Assembly (NCBI GenBank): GCA_938040725.1
Contig: CALHZX010000097.1
Span: 1 to 5,134 of the forward strand
DNA length: 5,134 nucleotides
Reading direction: 5' to 3'
Source: an uncultured Actinomyces sp.
GTDB taxonomy: Bacteria > Actinomycetota > Actinomycetes > Actinomycetales > Actinomycetaceae
The first letter of the stretch is position 1; every line of letters begins with the position of its first letter. The notes under the pieces are model-generated. The model was given only the letters and a program-made list of their open reading frames with translations, was not told where the DNA came from and made no database searches. Shown piece after piece: positions 1 through 5,134 of this stretch. The position numbers and the translations under genes are program-made.

Positions 1-115
1 CCCCACACCCAAAGTCAAACCAAAACACTATGACCCCCACCACACACCCCACAAATCCCACAAACACAACGAAAAGTCGACGTCAACTTCTCTTGCATTC
101 CCCCACTTCGGCGGC
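1..115. other. Intergenic left-edge region, low GC and nearly G-free
   Basis: No recognisable gene lies here. Bases 1-70 of the plus strand consist almost entirely of A and C, with only two G residues, so the minus strand is G/T-rich. This contrasts sharply with the high-GC genes to the right. A tandem 9-mer (CCCACAAAT then CCCACAAAC, 48-65) sits inside it. Since the region lies past the malic-enzyme terminator, it would be the upstream or leader region of a further minus-strand gene beyond the left edge, if one exists. That placement is inference, because the neighbour is not visible. Confidence 0.5.
71..92. promoter_or_regulatory. Operator-like near-palindrome
   Basis: The 22-base stretch is symmetrical about positions 81/82 (core AAGTCGACGTCAACTT, 74-89). 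Nine of its eleven base pairs match; the exceptions are 73/90 and 78/85. The minus strand also carries TTGACG here (86-81), which resembles a -35 box, but no convincing -10 box follows at normal spacing. The symmetry would suit binding of a dimeric regulator upstream of an unseen minus-strand gene. I cannot assign a regulator family, and chance symmetry remains possible. Confidence 0.3.
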
Positions 116-160
116 AAAAGGGCGGGCCCGACCGCGCCTCAGAAGCGCGATCGGGCCCGC
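116..160 (-). terminator. Rho-independent terminator of the malic enzyme gene
   Basis: Read on the minus strand, the hairpin starts 19 bases after the malic-enzyme stop codon. A stem of about 16 bp (122-137 with 145-160) closes a 7-base loop and is followed by CC and then TTTT (119-116). The one irregular stem position (132/150) is a G-U wobble in minus-strand RNA but a C-A mismatch in plus-strand RNA. Together with the T-tract, this shows that the structure serves minus-strand transcripts. Confidence 0.87.
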
Positions 161-179
161 AAAACAGCCGAAATGACTC

Positions 180-1607
180 TCAGTTCACATCCATGTCGGG
201 CTGGACGGGGATATCCACGGTCGGAAGGTCGCGCACGGCGCGACGCACGGCCTTGGAGACGGCGGGCGCAACCCGCTTATCGAAGGCACCGGGGATGATG
301 TAGGACGGGCTGAGCTCGTCCGCGGAGATCACCGACGCGATAGCCACGGCAGCAACGCGCAGGACCTCGGTCGTAATCTCTTTGACCTTCGCATCGAGGA
401 GACCACGGAACAGGCCGGGGAAGGCCAGCACGTTGTTGATCTGGTTCGGGTAGTCGCTTCGGCCGGTCGCAACGACGGCCGCGTACTTGCCGGCACCGAT
501 CGGGTCGACTTCGGGTGTGGGGTTCGCCAGGGCGAAGACGATCGCGTCGTCGGCCATGGTCTCAATGTCGGCGGGCTCCAGGATGTTGCCGGAGGAGACG
601 CCGATGAAAACGTCCGCACCCTTCAGGACCTCCTTGAGGGAGCCGTGGACGTGGCGGGGGTTGGTCGCCTCGGCCAGGGCCTTACGGGAGGGGTGCATGC
701 CTTCGGTGGCGTCGCCAGACAGCGCGCCGTCGCGGCCACAGCCGATGATGTCGCGCGCGCCCTGAGCGAGCAGCAGTCGGATGATTGCGTTACCGGCCGC
801 GCCGACGCCGGAAACGACGATGCGCACGTCTTCGATCTTCTTGCCCACGATCTTTAGCGCGTTGATGAGCGCGGAGAGCACCACGATCGCGGTGCCGTGC
901 TGATCATCGTGGAAGACGGGGATATCGAGCTCGGCACGGAGGCGCTCCTCGATCTCGAAGCAACGCGGCGCGGAGATGTCTTCCAGGTTGATGCCACCGT
1001 ACGCCGGCGCGATGGCCTTGACGATCGCGATGATCTCCTCGGTGTCCTTGGTGTCCAGGACGACGGGCCACGCGTCGACGCCGCCGAATTCCTTGAACAG
1101 GACGGCCTTGCCCTCCATGACGGGCAGGGCGGCCTCGGGGCCGATGTCGCCCAGGCCGAGCACCGCGGTGCCGTCGGAGACGACCGCGACCGTGTTGGCC
1201 TTCATGGTCAGCAGGTGGGCCTTCTGGGGCATGTCGTGGATGGCGGTGCACACGCGGGCAACGCCGGGGGTGTAGGCGCGCGAGAGGTCGTCACGGTTGC
1301 GCAGGGGCACCTTGGAGTGAATTTCCACCTTGCCGCCGATGTGGCTCATGAAGGTCTGGTCGGCGACCGAGTCGGAGGCCACGCCAGGCAGCGCGTTGAT
1401 GACATCGCGGACCTCCCGGCGGTGCTCAGAATCGCGCATATCGCACGTCAGGTCGATGATGATGCGCCCGCGGTCGGAGTCGGCCACGTCGAGACCCTTG
1501 ATCTCCGCTCCAGTCGAAGAGACAGCGTCAACAATGGACGCGATGGAAGTCGTCTTCTCGTCCACCTCGATGCGGTAGGAGGCGGTGTACGACGGCGATG
1601 TGCGCAT
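180..1607 (-). CDS. NAD(P)-dependent malic enzyme with N-terminal ACT-like domain
   Basis: Malic enzyme oxidatively decarboxylates malate to pyruvate and CO2 with reduction of NAD(P)+; it is a cytosolic enzyme. Residues about 8-85 form a small alpha/beta region of ACT type, a probable allosteric module whose ligand is not evident. The malic core follows: YTPGVA with the likely catalytic Tyr112, MEGKA with the likely catalytic Lys167, metal-site residues Glu209/Asp210 and the signature FHDDQHGTA (232-240). The Rossmann motif GVGAAG is at 267-272, then ANPTPE (361-366) and PNQINN (387-392). The 475-residue length fits an ACT-containing bacterial malic enzyme and it looks intact. After the second Rossmann strand the sequence is GCGRDG (289-294), lacking the acidic residue common there in NAD-preferring relatives, so cofactor preference is left open. 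ATG at 1607 is chosen because AAAGGA lies 5 bases upstream. The gene has its own promoter candidate and terminator, so it is probably monocistronic. Family assignment is firm; no gene symbol is given because of the cofactor question. Confidence 0.96.
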   Translation of the reverse strand: MRTSPSYTASYRIEVDEKTTSIASIVDAVSSTGAEIKGLDVADSDRGRIIIDLTCDMRDSEHRREVRDVINALPGVASDSVADQTFMSHIGGKVEIHSKVPLRNRDDLSRAYTPGVARVCTAIHDMPQKAHLLTMKANTVAVVSDGTAVLGLGDIGPEAALPVMEGKAVLFKEFGGVDAWPVVLDTKDTEEIIAIVKAIAPAYGGINLEDISAPRCFEIEERLRAELDIPVFHDDQHGTAIVVLSALINALKIVGKKIEDVRIVVSGVGAAGNAIIRLLLAQGARDIIGCGRDGALSGDATEGMHPSRKALAEATNPRHVHGSLKEVLKGADVFIGVSSGNILEPADIETMADDAIVFALANPTPEVDPIGAGKYAAVVATGRSDYPNQINNVLAFPGLFRGLLDAKVKEITTEVLRVAAVAIASVISADELSPSYIIPGAFDKRVAPAVSKAVRRAVRDLPTVDIPVQPDMDVN

Positions 1608-1612
1608 ATCTG

Positions 1613-1618
1613 TCCTTT
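1613..1618 (-). promoter_or_regulatory. Ribosome binding site of the malic enzyme gene
   Basis: The minus strand reads AAAGGA, five bases before the ATG at 1607. This fixes the start codon and gives the protein an N-terminus that leads straight into the ACT-like domain. Confidence 0.8.
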
Positions 1619-1663
1619 CGTTGGGCGCCCGGCCACAGGCGGTCAGGCTGTCCTCACGCGCTC

Positions 1664-1692
1664 ATCCTAAGTAACTTTGTGCGCCTGCCGGA
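1664..1692 (-). promoter_or_regulatory. Candidate promoter of the malic enzyme gene
   Basis: The minus strand carries TAGGAT (1669-1664), which fits the TAnnnT -10 pattern of housekeeping sigma factors in actinobacteria. The -35 position, 17-18 bases upstream (TCCGGC or TTCCGG), is poor, as is common in high-GC actinobacteria. Initiation near 1657 would give a leader of about 50 bases ending in the ribosome binding site. The call rests on the -10 and its position only. Confidence 0.33.
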
Positions 1693-1829
1693 AGGGGGAG
1701 GCCACAACGTGGACACGTGCGCATGATCAGGGACGAGGCCGGGGCTCCCTCTGGGGAAAGCACGCACGAGGCCGGAGCACGCTCGCCGGATCCTGTCCAC
1801 GAAGCGGTCCACGCAGTCAACACGACGAC

Positions 1830-1863
1830 GGGGCCGGGATCGCAATCGATCCCGGCCCCTTTT
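1830..1863. terminator. Strong hairpin after gatB, probable end of the gatCAB transcript
   Basis: The arms GGGGCCGGGATCG (1830-1842) and CGATCCCGGCCCC (1847-1859) pair perfectly over 13 bp around the loop CAAT. The hairpin begins 21 bases after the gatB stop, where a gatCAB terminator is expected. However, the T-run (1860-1863) lies on the plus-strand side. In gatB-sense RNA the stem is preceded by AAAA and followed by GUCGUCG, with no U-tract. Hairpins without U-tracts are reported as terminators in actinobacteria, so it may act in both directions. Strand is left open for this reason. Confidence 0.65.
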
Positions 1864-1880
1864 GCTCGCGAGGATGAACC

Positions 1881-3377
1881 TCAGGCGCCGACCATCTCCA
1901 TGATCAGCTCGCGCACGCGGGCGGCGTCAGCCTGCCCGCGGGTGGCCTTCATGACCGCGCCGACGAGGGCGCCAGCCGCCTGGACCTTGCCGCCCTTGAT
2001 CTTCTCGACGATGTCGGGGTGGGCGTCCAGGGCCTCCTGGACGGCCGCCGTCAGGGCGCCGTCGTCGGAGACGACCTCGAGGCCTCGGGCCTCGACGACC
2101 TGCGTCGGGTCACCTTCGCCCGCGAGGACGCCCTCGAGGGCCTGGCGCGCCAGCTTGTCGTTGATGCGACCAGAGTCGATGAGACCCTGCAGCTGCGCGA
2201 CCTGAGCGGGGCTGACCCCGGCCTCGTCGAGGGGGACCTCGCGTTCCTTGGCGCGACGCGAGATCTCGCCCATCCACCACTTGCGGGCGGAGGCGGGATC
2301 GCAACCAGCGGCGACCGTGGCCTCGATAAGCTCGAGGGCGCCAGCGTTGATGACGTCGCGCATCTCCATATCCGCGTACCCCCACTCGGTGCGCAGGCGG
2401 CGGCGCTTGGCGACGGGCAGCTCGGGCAGCGAGGCGCGCAGCTCCTCCACCCATTCACGATCCGGGCGGATCGGAACCAGGTCGGGCTCGGGGAAGTAGC
2501 GGTAGTCCTCGGAATCCGACTTCTCACGGCCGGAGGACGTCGAGCCGTCCTCCTCGTGGTAGTGGCGGGTCTCCTGCAGGATCGTGCCGCCCTCGGACAG
2601 GATCTGGGCCTGGCGCTGCATCTCGTAGCGCACGGCCGAGGCGATGCCCCGGAAGGAGTTCACGTTCTTCGTCTCGGTGCGCGTCCCCAGGGGCGACTCC
2701 GGCGTTGGGCGCAGCGACACGTTGATGTCGGCGCGCACGTTGCCACGCTCCATACGGGCCTCCGACACGTCGAGGGCACGGAAAATGTCGCGCAGGGCCT
2801 GCACGTAGGCGGCGGCCACCTCGGGTGCACGCTCGCCGGCACCCTCGATCGGGCGGGTCACGATCTCCACGAGCGGCACGCCCGCACGGTTGTAGTCCAC
2901 GAGCGAGTGGTCCGCGCCCTGGATACGGCCGTCAGCGCCACCGATGTGTGTGTTCTTGCCGGCATCCTCCTCCATGTGCGCGCGCTCGATCTGCACGCGG
3001 AACATGGTGCCGTCCTCGAGCTCGACGTCCACGTAGCCGTCGTGCGCGATCGGCTCGTCGGACTGAGAGGTCTGGAAGGCCTTCGTCAGGTCCGGGTAGA
3101 AGTAGTTCTTACGCGCAAAACGGCAGTACTGCGCGATCTCGCAGTTCAGGGCCAGGCCGATCTTGATCGCGTACTCGACGGCCTTGTGGTTGACGACCGG
3201 CAGGGAGCCGGGCAGACCCAGCGACACGGGGGTCACGTACGTGTTCGGGTCGCCACCAAACGCGTTGGGGGCGGCGTCGAACATCTTTGTCTTGGTGCCC
3301 AGCTCGACGTGCACCTCAATGCCGAGAACCGGGTCGAAGCGGCGGGCCGCCTCGTCGTAATCCATGAGCTCAGTCAT
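1881..3377 (-). CDS. gatB: Glutamyl/aspartyl-tRNA amidotransferase subunit B
   Basis: GatB is the tRNA-binding and activating subunit of GatCAB. It phosphorylates the side chain of mischarged Glu-tRNA(Gln) or Asp-tRNA(Asn) with ATP, then amidates it with ammonia channelled from GatA. Numbered from this ATG, the catalytic cradle shows GIEVHVEL (19-26), RKNYFYPDL (89-97), HMEEDAGK (134-141), the family signature DYNRAGVPLVE (161-171), ERGNVRADINVSLR (210-223), TETKNVNSF (234-242) and YRYFPEPDL (292-300). From about residue 310 the helical middle and YqeY-like tail domains follow, ending GALVGAVMKATRG; they contact the tRNA. The length of 498 residues is normal and the gene looks intact. The ATG at 3377 overlaps the gatA stop by one base (TGATG) and lies 7 bases after GGAGG. 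A GTG one codon earlier (3380) is the alternative, giving 499 residues and a 4-base GTGA overlap. It is the last gene of the operon, followed by the hairpin at 1830-1859. Confidence 0.98.
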   Translation of the reverse strand: MTELMDYDEAARRFDPVLGIEVHVELGTKTKMFDAAPNAFGGDPNTYVTPVSLGLPGSLPVVNHKAVEYAIKIGLALNCEIAQYCRFARKNYFYPDLTKAFQTSQSDEPIAHDGYVDVELEDGTMFRVQIERAHMEEDAGKNTHIGGADGRIQGADHSLVDYNRAGVPLVEIVTRPIEGAGERAPEVAAAYVQALRDIFRALDVSEARMERGNVRADINVSLRPTPESPLGTRTETKNVNSFRGIASAVRYEMQRQAQILSEGGTILQETRHYHEEDGSTSSGREKSDSEDYRYFPEPDLVPIRPDREWVEELRASLPELPVAKRRRLRTEWGYADMEMRDVINAGALELIEATVAAGCDPASARKWWMGEISRRAKEREVPLDEAGVSPAQVAQLQGLIDSGRINDKLARQALEGVLAGEGDPTQVVEARGLEVVSDDGALTAAVQEALDAHPDIVEKIKGGKVQAAGALVGAVMKATRGQADAARVRELIMEMVGA

Positions 3378-4882
3378 CACTTTTCCTCCCAGTTAGCTGC
3401 GGGGCACTGACCCGCGACGTCGTCGCTGAGCGCCTCCACCAGGGACGCCACCTTGTACATGACCAGGTCGCCGCGCGCGGGGGCCAGCACCTGGAAGCCG
3501 ATGGGCAGGCCCTCGGAAGACACCGCGTTCGGCACGTTCATACCGGGGATGCCCGCCAGGTTCGCGGGGATCGTCGCGACGTCGTAGAGGTACATGGCCA
3601 GCGGGTCGGAGGTCTTCTCGCCGAACTTGAAGGCCGTCTCGGGGGCCGTGGGCGAGACGAGGACGTCGACCTGCTCGAACACCGCGTCGAAGTCACGCTG
3701 AATGAGCGTACGCACCTTCTGTGCGCTGCCGTAGTAGGCGTCGTAGTAGCCAGCCGAGAGCACGTGTGTGCCCAGGATGATACGGCGCTTGACCTCGTCG
3801 CCAAAGCCGGCCTCGCGGGTGGCGGCCATGACGCGCTCGGCGGTCACGGGACCCTCGGTGGGCTCGACCCGAATGCCGTAGCGCATGCCATCGAAGCGGG
3901 CCAAGTTCGAGGAGACCTCGGCGGGCATGATCAGGTAGTAGGCGCCCAGCGAGTATTCCAGGTGCGGGCAGGAGACCTCAACGATCTGCGCCCCGGCCTC
4001 GCGCAGCTTCTCGACGGTGGCATTGAAGGCGTCGATAACGTCCTGCTGGTAGCCCTCGCCGCTCAGCTCCTTGACGACGCCGACCTTCAGGCCCTTCATG
4101 GAGCCCTGTGCGGCCACGGTCTCCACCGCCTGCGTGAACGCGGGAACCGGCTCGTTCAGGGACGTCGAGTCGTGGGGGTCGTAGCCGCCGATCAGCTCGG
4201 TCAGCGCGGCCGCATCGGCGACCGTGCGGGTGACGGGGCCGATCTGGTCCAGCGACGAGGCCATGGCCACCAGGCCATAACGCGACACCGCGCCGTAGGT
4301 GGGCTTCGCGCCGACCGTGCCGGTCACGAATGCGGGCTGGCGGATCGAGCCGCCCGTGTCGGAACCGAGGGCCAGGGGCACCATGTAGGCCGCGACAGCA
4401 GCGGCGGAGCCACCGCCGGAGCCGCCGGGGATACGCTCGGTGTCCCAGGGGTTCTTGGTCGCACCGAACGCGGAGTGCTCGGTGGACGACCCCATGGCGA
4501 ACTCATCCATATTGGTCTTGCCAACGATGGGCAGGCCGGCTTCCTTGATCTTGGTGGTGACGGTCGCGTCGTAGGGAGGCTCCCAGTCGCCCAGGATCTT
4601 CGAGGCGCAGGTGGTGCGCAGGCCGCGCGTCACCACGTTGTCCTTCACGGCGATCGGCACGCCCGCCAGGCGGTGCAGGGGCTGGCCCGCCGCACGGCGC
4701 GCGTCCACGTCGGCCGCGGTCGCCAGGGCACCCTCACGGTCGACGGTGATGAACGCGTTGACGCGATCATCAATGGCGTCGATGCGGTCCAGGCACGCCT
4801 GGGTCAGCTCGACGGAGGTGATCTGGCCGGCGGCCAGCATGTCCGCCAGCTCGAGGGCGCTCTTCTTCAGCAGCTCGTTCAT
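3377..4882 (-). CDS. gatA: Glutamyl/aspartyl-tRNA amidotransferase subunit A (glutaminase)
   Basis: GatA hydrolyses glutamine to glutamate and ammonia, which is channelled to GatB to turn Glu-tRNA(Gln) into Gln-tRNA(Gln) and/or Asp-tRNA(Asn) into Asn-tRNA(Asn). It belongs to the amidase-signature family. The Ser-cisSer-Lys triad is visible: Lys80 in GVPIAVKDN, Ser155 in PGGSGGGSA and the nucleophile Ser179 in GSDTGGSIRQPA. The 75- and 24-residue spacings match those known in other family members. The second Ser of the usual GGSSGGS is Gly156 here, as in other actinobacterial GatA proteins I recall, so it is not a defect. Other conserved blocks are GKTNMDEFAMGSSTEHSAFG (121-140), GAKPTYGAVSRYGLVAMASS (191-210) and, near the C-terminus, the substrate-pocket region PGMNVP (446-451). 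The length of 501 residues is normal. ATG at 4882 is chosen because GGGGGAGG precedes it by 4 bases and it overlaps the gatC stop as TGATG. An in-frame extension upstream would run through gatC in the wrong frame and is rejected. Confidence 0.98.
   Translation of the reverse strand: MNELLKKSALELADMLAAGQITSVELTQACLDRIDAIDDRVNAFITVDREGALATAADVDARRAAGQPLHRLAGVPIAVKDNVVTRGLRTTCASKILGDWEPPYDATVTTKIKEAGLPIVGKTNMDEFAMGSSTEHSAFGATKNPWDTERIPGGSGGGSAAAVAAYMVPLALGSDTGGSIRQPAFVTGTVGAKPTYGAVSRYGLVAMASSLDQIGPVTRTVADAAALTELIGGYDPHDSTSLNEPVPAFTQAVETVAAQGSMKGLKVGVVKELSGEGYQQDVIDAFNATVEKLREAGAQIVEVSCPHLEYSLGAYYLIMPAEVSSNLARFDGMRYGIRVEPTEGPVTAERVMAATREAGFGDEVKRRIILGTHVLSAGYYDAYYGSAQKVRTLIQRDFDAVFEQVDVLVSPTAPETAFKFGEKTSDPLAMYLYDVATIPANLAGIPGMNVPNAVSSEGLPIGFQVLAPARGDLVMYKVASLVEALSDDVAGQCPAANWEEK
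3385..3389 (-). promoter_or_regulatory. Ribosome binding site of gatB, inside the end of gatA
   Basis: GGAGG lies within the last codons of gatA. It is 7 bases from the ATG at 3377 and 4 bases from the GTG at 3380. The spacing favours ATG but does not exclude GTG, since gatA itself uses a 4-base spacing. Confidence 0.75.
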
Positions 4883-5134
4883 CAGTCCTCCCCCAGAATC
4901 TGCGGAACCAGGAACTGGCCGTCCTGGGCGGCGGGCGCCTGAGCGAGCACCTCGTCGCGGTCGACGGTTTCGCCCACCACGTCCTCGCGCCACACGTTGG
5001 TCAGCGGAATCGGGTGGGAGGTGGCGGGCACCTCGGGGGTGGCAACCTCGGACACCTTGGAGACGGCGTCGGCGATCGCGTCGAGTTCACCCGCGAAACG
5101 CGTAATTTCCTCGTCGGTCAATGCGATATGGGCC
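4882..5134 (-). CDS. gatC: Glutamyl/aspartyl-tRNA amidotransferase subunit C, N-terminus cut off by window edge
   Basis: GatC is the small, non-catalytic subunit that wraps around the GatA-GatB interface and stabilises the complex. About 83 residues are visible, reading in from the edge as AHIALTDEEITRFAGELDAI. The helical N-terminal part is followed by a conserved stretch VSEVATPEVPATSHPIPLTN, then VWREDVV, and the family's typical C-terminus (GQFLVPQILGED). GatC proteins usually have about 95-100 residues, so roughly 12-17 N-terminal residues and the start codon lie beyond base 5134. The TTG at 5121 encodes an internal Leu of the conserved LTDEE motif and should not be taken as the start. 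The stop TGA overlaps the gatA ATG by one base. Any operon promoter is outside the window. Confidence 0.95.
   Translation of the reverse strand, partial: AHIALTDEEITRFAGELDAIADAVSKVSEVATPEVPATSHPIPLTNVWREDVVGETVDRDEVLAQAPAAQDGQFLVPQILGED
4887..4894 (-). promoter_or_regulatory. Ribosome binding site of gatA, inside the end of gatC
   Basis: GGGGGAGG lies in the final codons of gatC (ILGED), four bases before the gatA ATG. This decides the gatA start against a longer upstream reading frame. It also suggests that gatA translation is coupled to termination on gatC. Confidence 0.8.

Larger units (their letters stand above)
1608..1829. other. Intergenic region between the gatB hairpin and the malic enzyme gene
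   Basis: There is no convincing gene. Visible elements are an 8-base perfect palindrome GGGCGCCC (1623-1630) in the presumed malic-enzyme leader, a candidate -10 box at 1664-1669, and a small inverted repeat CCAC-AAC-GTGG (1702-1712) just upstream of the expected -35 region. A 7-base direct repeat GTCCACG occurs at 1795-1801 and again 12 bases on. The minus strand has TTGACT at 1820-1815, close to a -35 consensus, but the sequence at normal spacing downstream is a poor -10. The short reading frames have implausible starts and arginine-rich products. Confidence 0.5.

Noticed and set aside
1..59. Possible G-quadruplex on the G-rich minus strand
   Set aside because: G-runs exist at 57-59, 47-50 and 34-38, but the next run is more than 20 bases away and one of the loops exceeds 7 bases, so it does not meet the usual four-run pattern.
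48..65. DnaA-box-like repeats (minus-strand TTTGTGGG)
   Set aside because: They do not match the TTATCCACA/TTGTCCACA consensus, and nothing around them suggests a replication origin.
30..176. 48-codon plus-strand frame starting at ATG 30
   Set aside because: It has no ribosome binding site, runs through the malic-enzyme terminator hairpin and its product is low-complexity Thr/Pro/Asn- then Arg-rich.
1654..1845. 63-codon minus-strand frame between gatB and the malic enzyme gene
   Set aside because: It would start with TTG inside the hairpin loop, lacks a ribosome binding site and gives an Arg-rich product without known motifs. It also overlaps the likely malic-enzyme promoter.
2019..3410. 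463-codon open frame on the plus strand opposite gatB, and similar long plus-strand frames at 897-1670 and 3764-4942
   Set aside because: They lie antisense to intact conserved genes. Their products are rich in His, Val, Asp, Gly and Arg with no recognisable motif, as expected for shadows of GC3-biased genes.
4883..4993. 37-residue upstream extension of gatA
   Set aside because: It runs through gatC in another frame and is Arg/Gly-rich. The conserved GatA N-terminus begins at the ATG at 4882, which has a good ribosome binding site.
5119..5121. TTG as the gatC start codon, giving a 79-residue protein
   Set aside because: The codons upstream continue the conserved GatC sequence (AHIA before LTDEE) to the window edge, so the TTG is an internal Leu and the gene is simply cut off.
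1..5134. Mobile element, CRISPR array, tRNA/rRNA, toxin-antitoxin or defence system
   Set aside because: No transposase, recombinase, regularly spaced repeats or RNA-gene features are visible. Genes and intergenic spaces are those of core metabolism and translation.

Overview
The window is ordinary housekeeping chromosome from a high-GC Gram-positive bacterium. All recognisable genes are on the minus strand. G/C-rich third codon positions, the gatC-gatA-gatB order, the actinobacterial GGSGGGS form of the GatA serine motif and GC-rich hairpin terminators all point to Actinomycetota. The protein style suggests an Actinomyces/Schaalia-like member of Actinomycetaceae, but that genus-level guess is inference only.

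Layout in the direction of transcription (right to left). The right edge holds the C-terminal part of gatC (about 83 residues visible; its start lies beyond base 5134), then complete gatA and gatB. Both junctions are one-base TGATG stop/start overlaps with Shine-Dalgarno sequences inside the upstream gene, so the three are almost certainly one translationally coupled operon. Together they encode the tRNA-dependent amidotransferase GatCAB. GatA releases ammonia from glutamine, GatB activates Glu-tRNA(Gln) and/or Asp-tRNA(Asn) and transfers the ammonia, and GatC ties the two together. A perfect 13-bp hairpin follows gatB at 1830-1859.

Bases 1608-1880 are intergenic and hold that hairpin, a plausible but weak promoter (-10 TAGGAT) and the ribosome binding site of the next gene. 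At 180-1607 is a complete malic enzyme with an N-terminal ACT-like domain, which links malate to pyruvate. Its metabolic role is unrelated to GatCAB, and its own promoter and terminator make it a separate transcription unit. A classical hairpin plus T-tract terminator (116-160) follows it.

The left edge (1-115) is clearly lower in GC and almost G-free over its first 70 bases. It holds a near-palindrome at 71-92 and a short Cys-rich minus-strand reading frame that may be an artefact of composition. If the next gene to the left is also on the minus strand, this is its upstream control region, and it is the least explained part of the window. I see no mobile element, CRISPR array, tRNA, rRNA or evidence of a new biological system.
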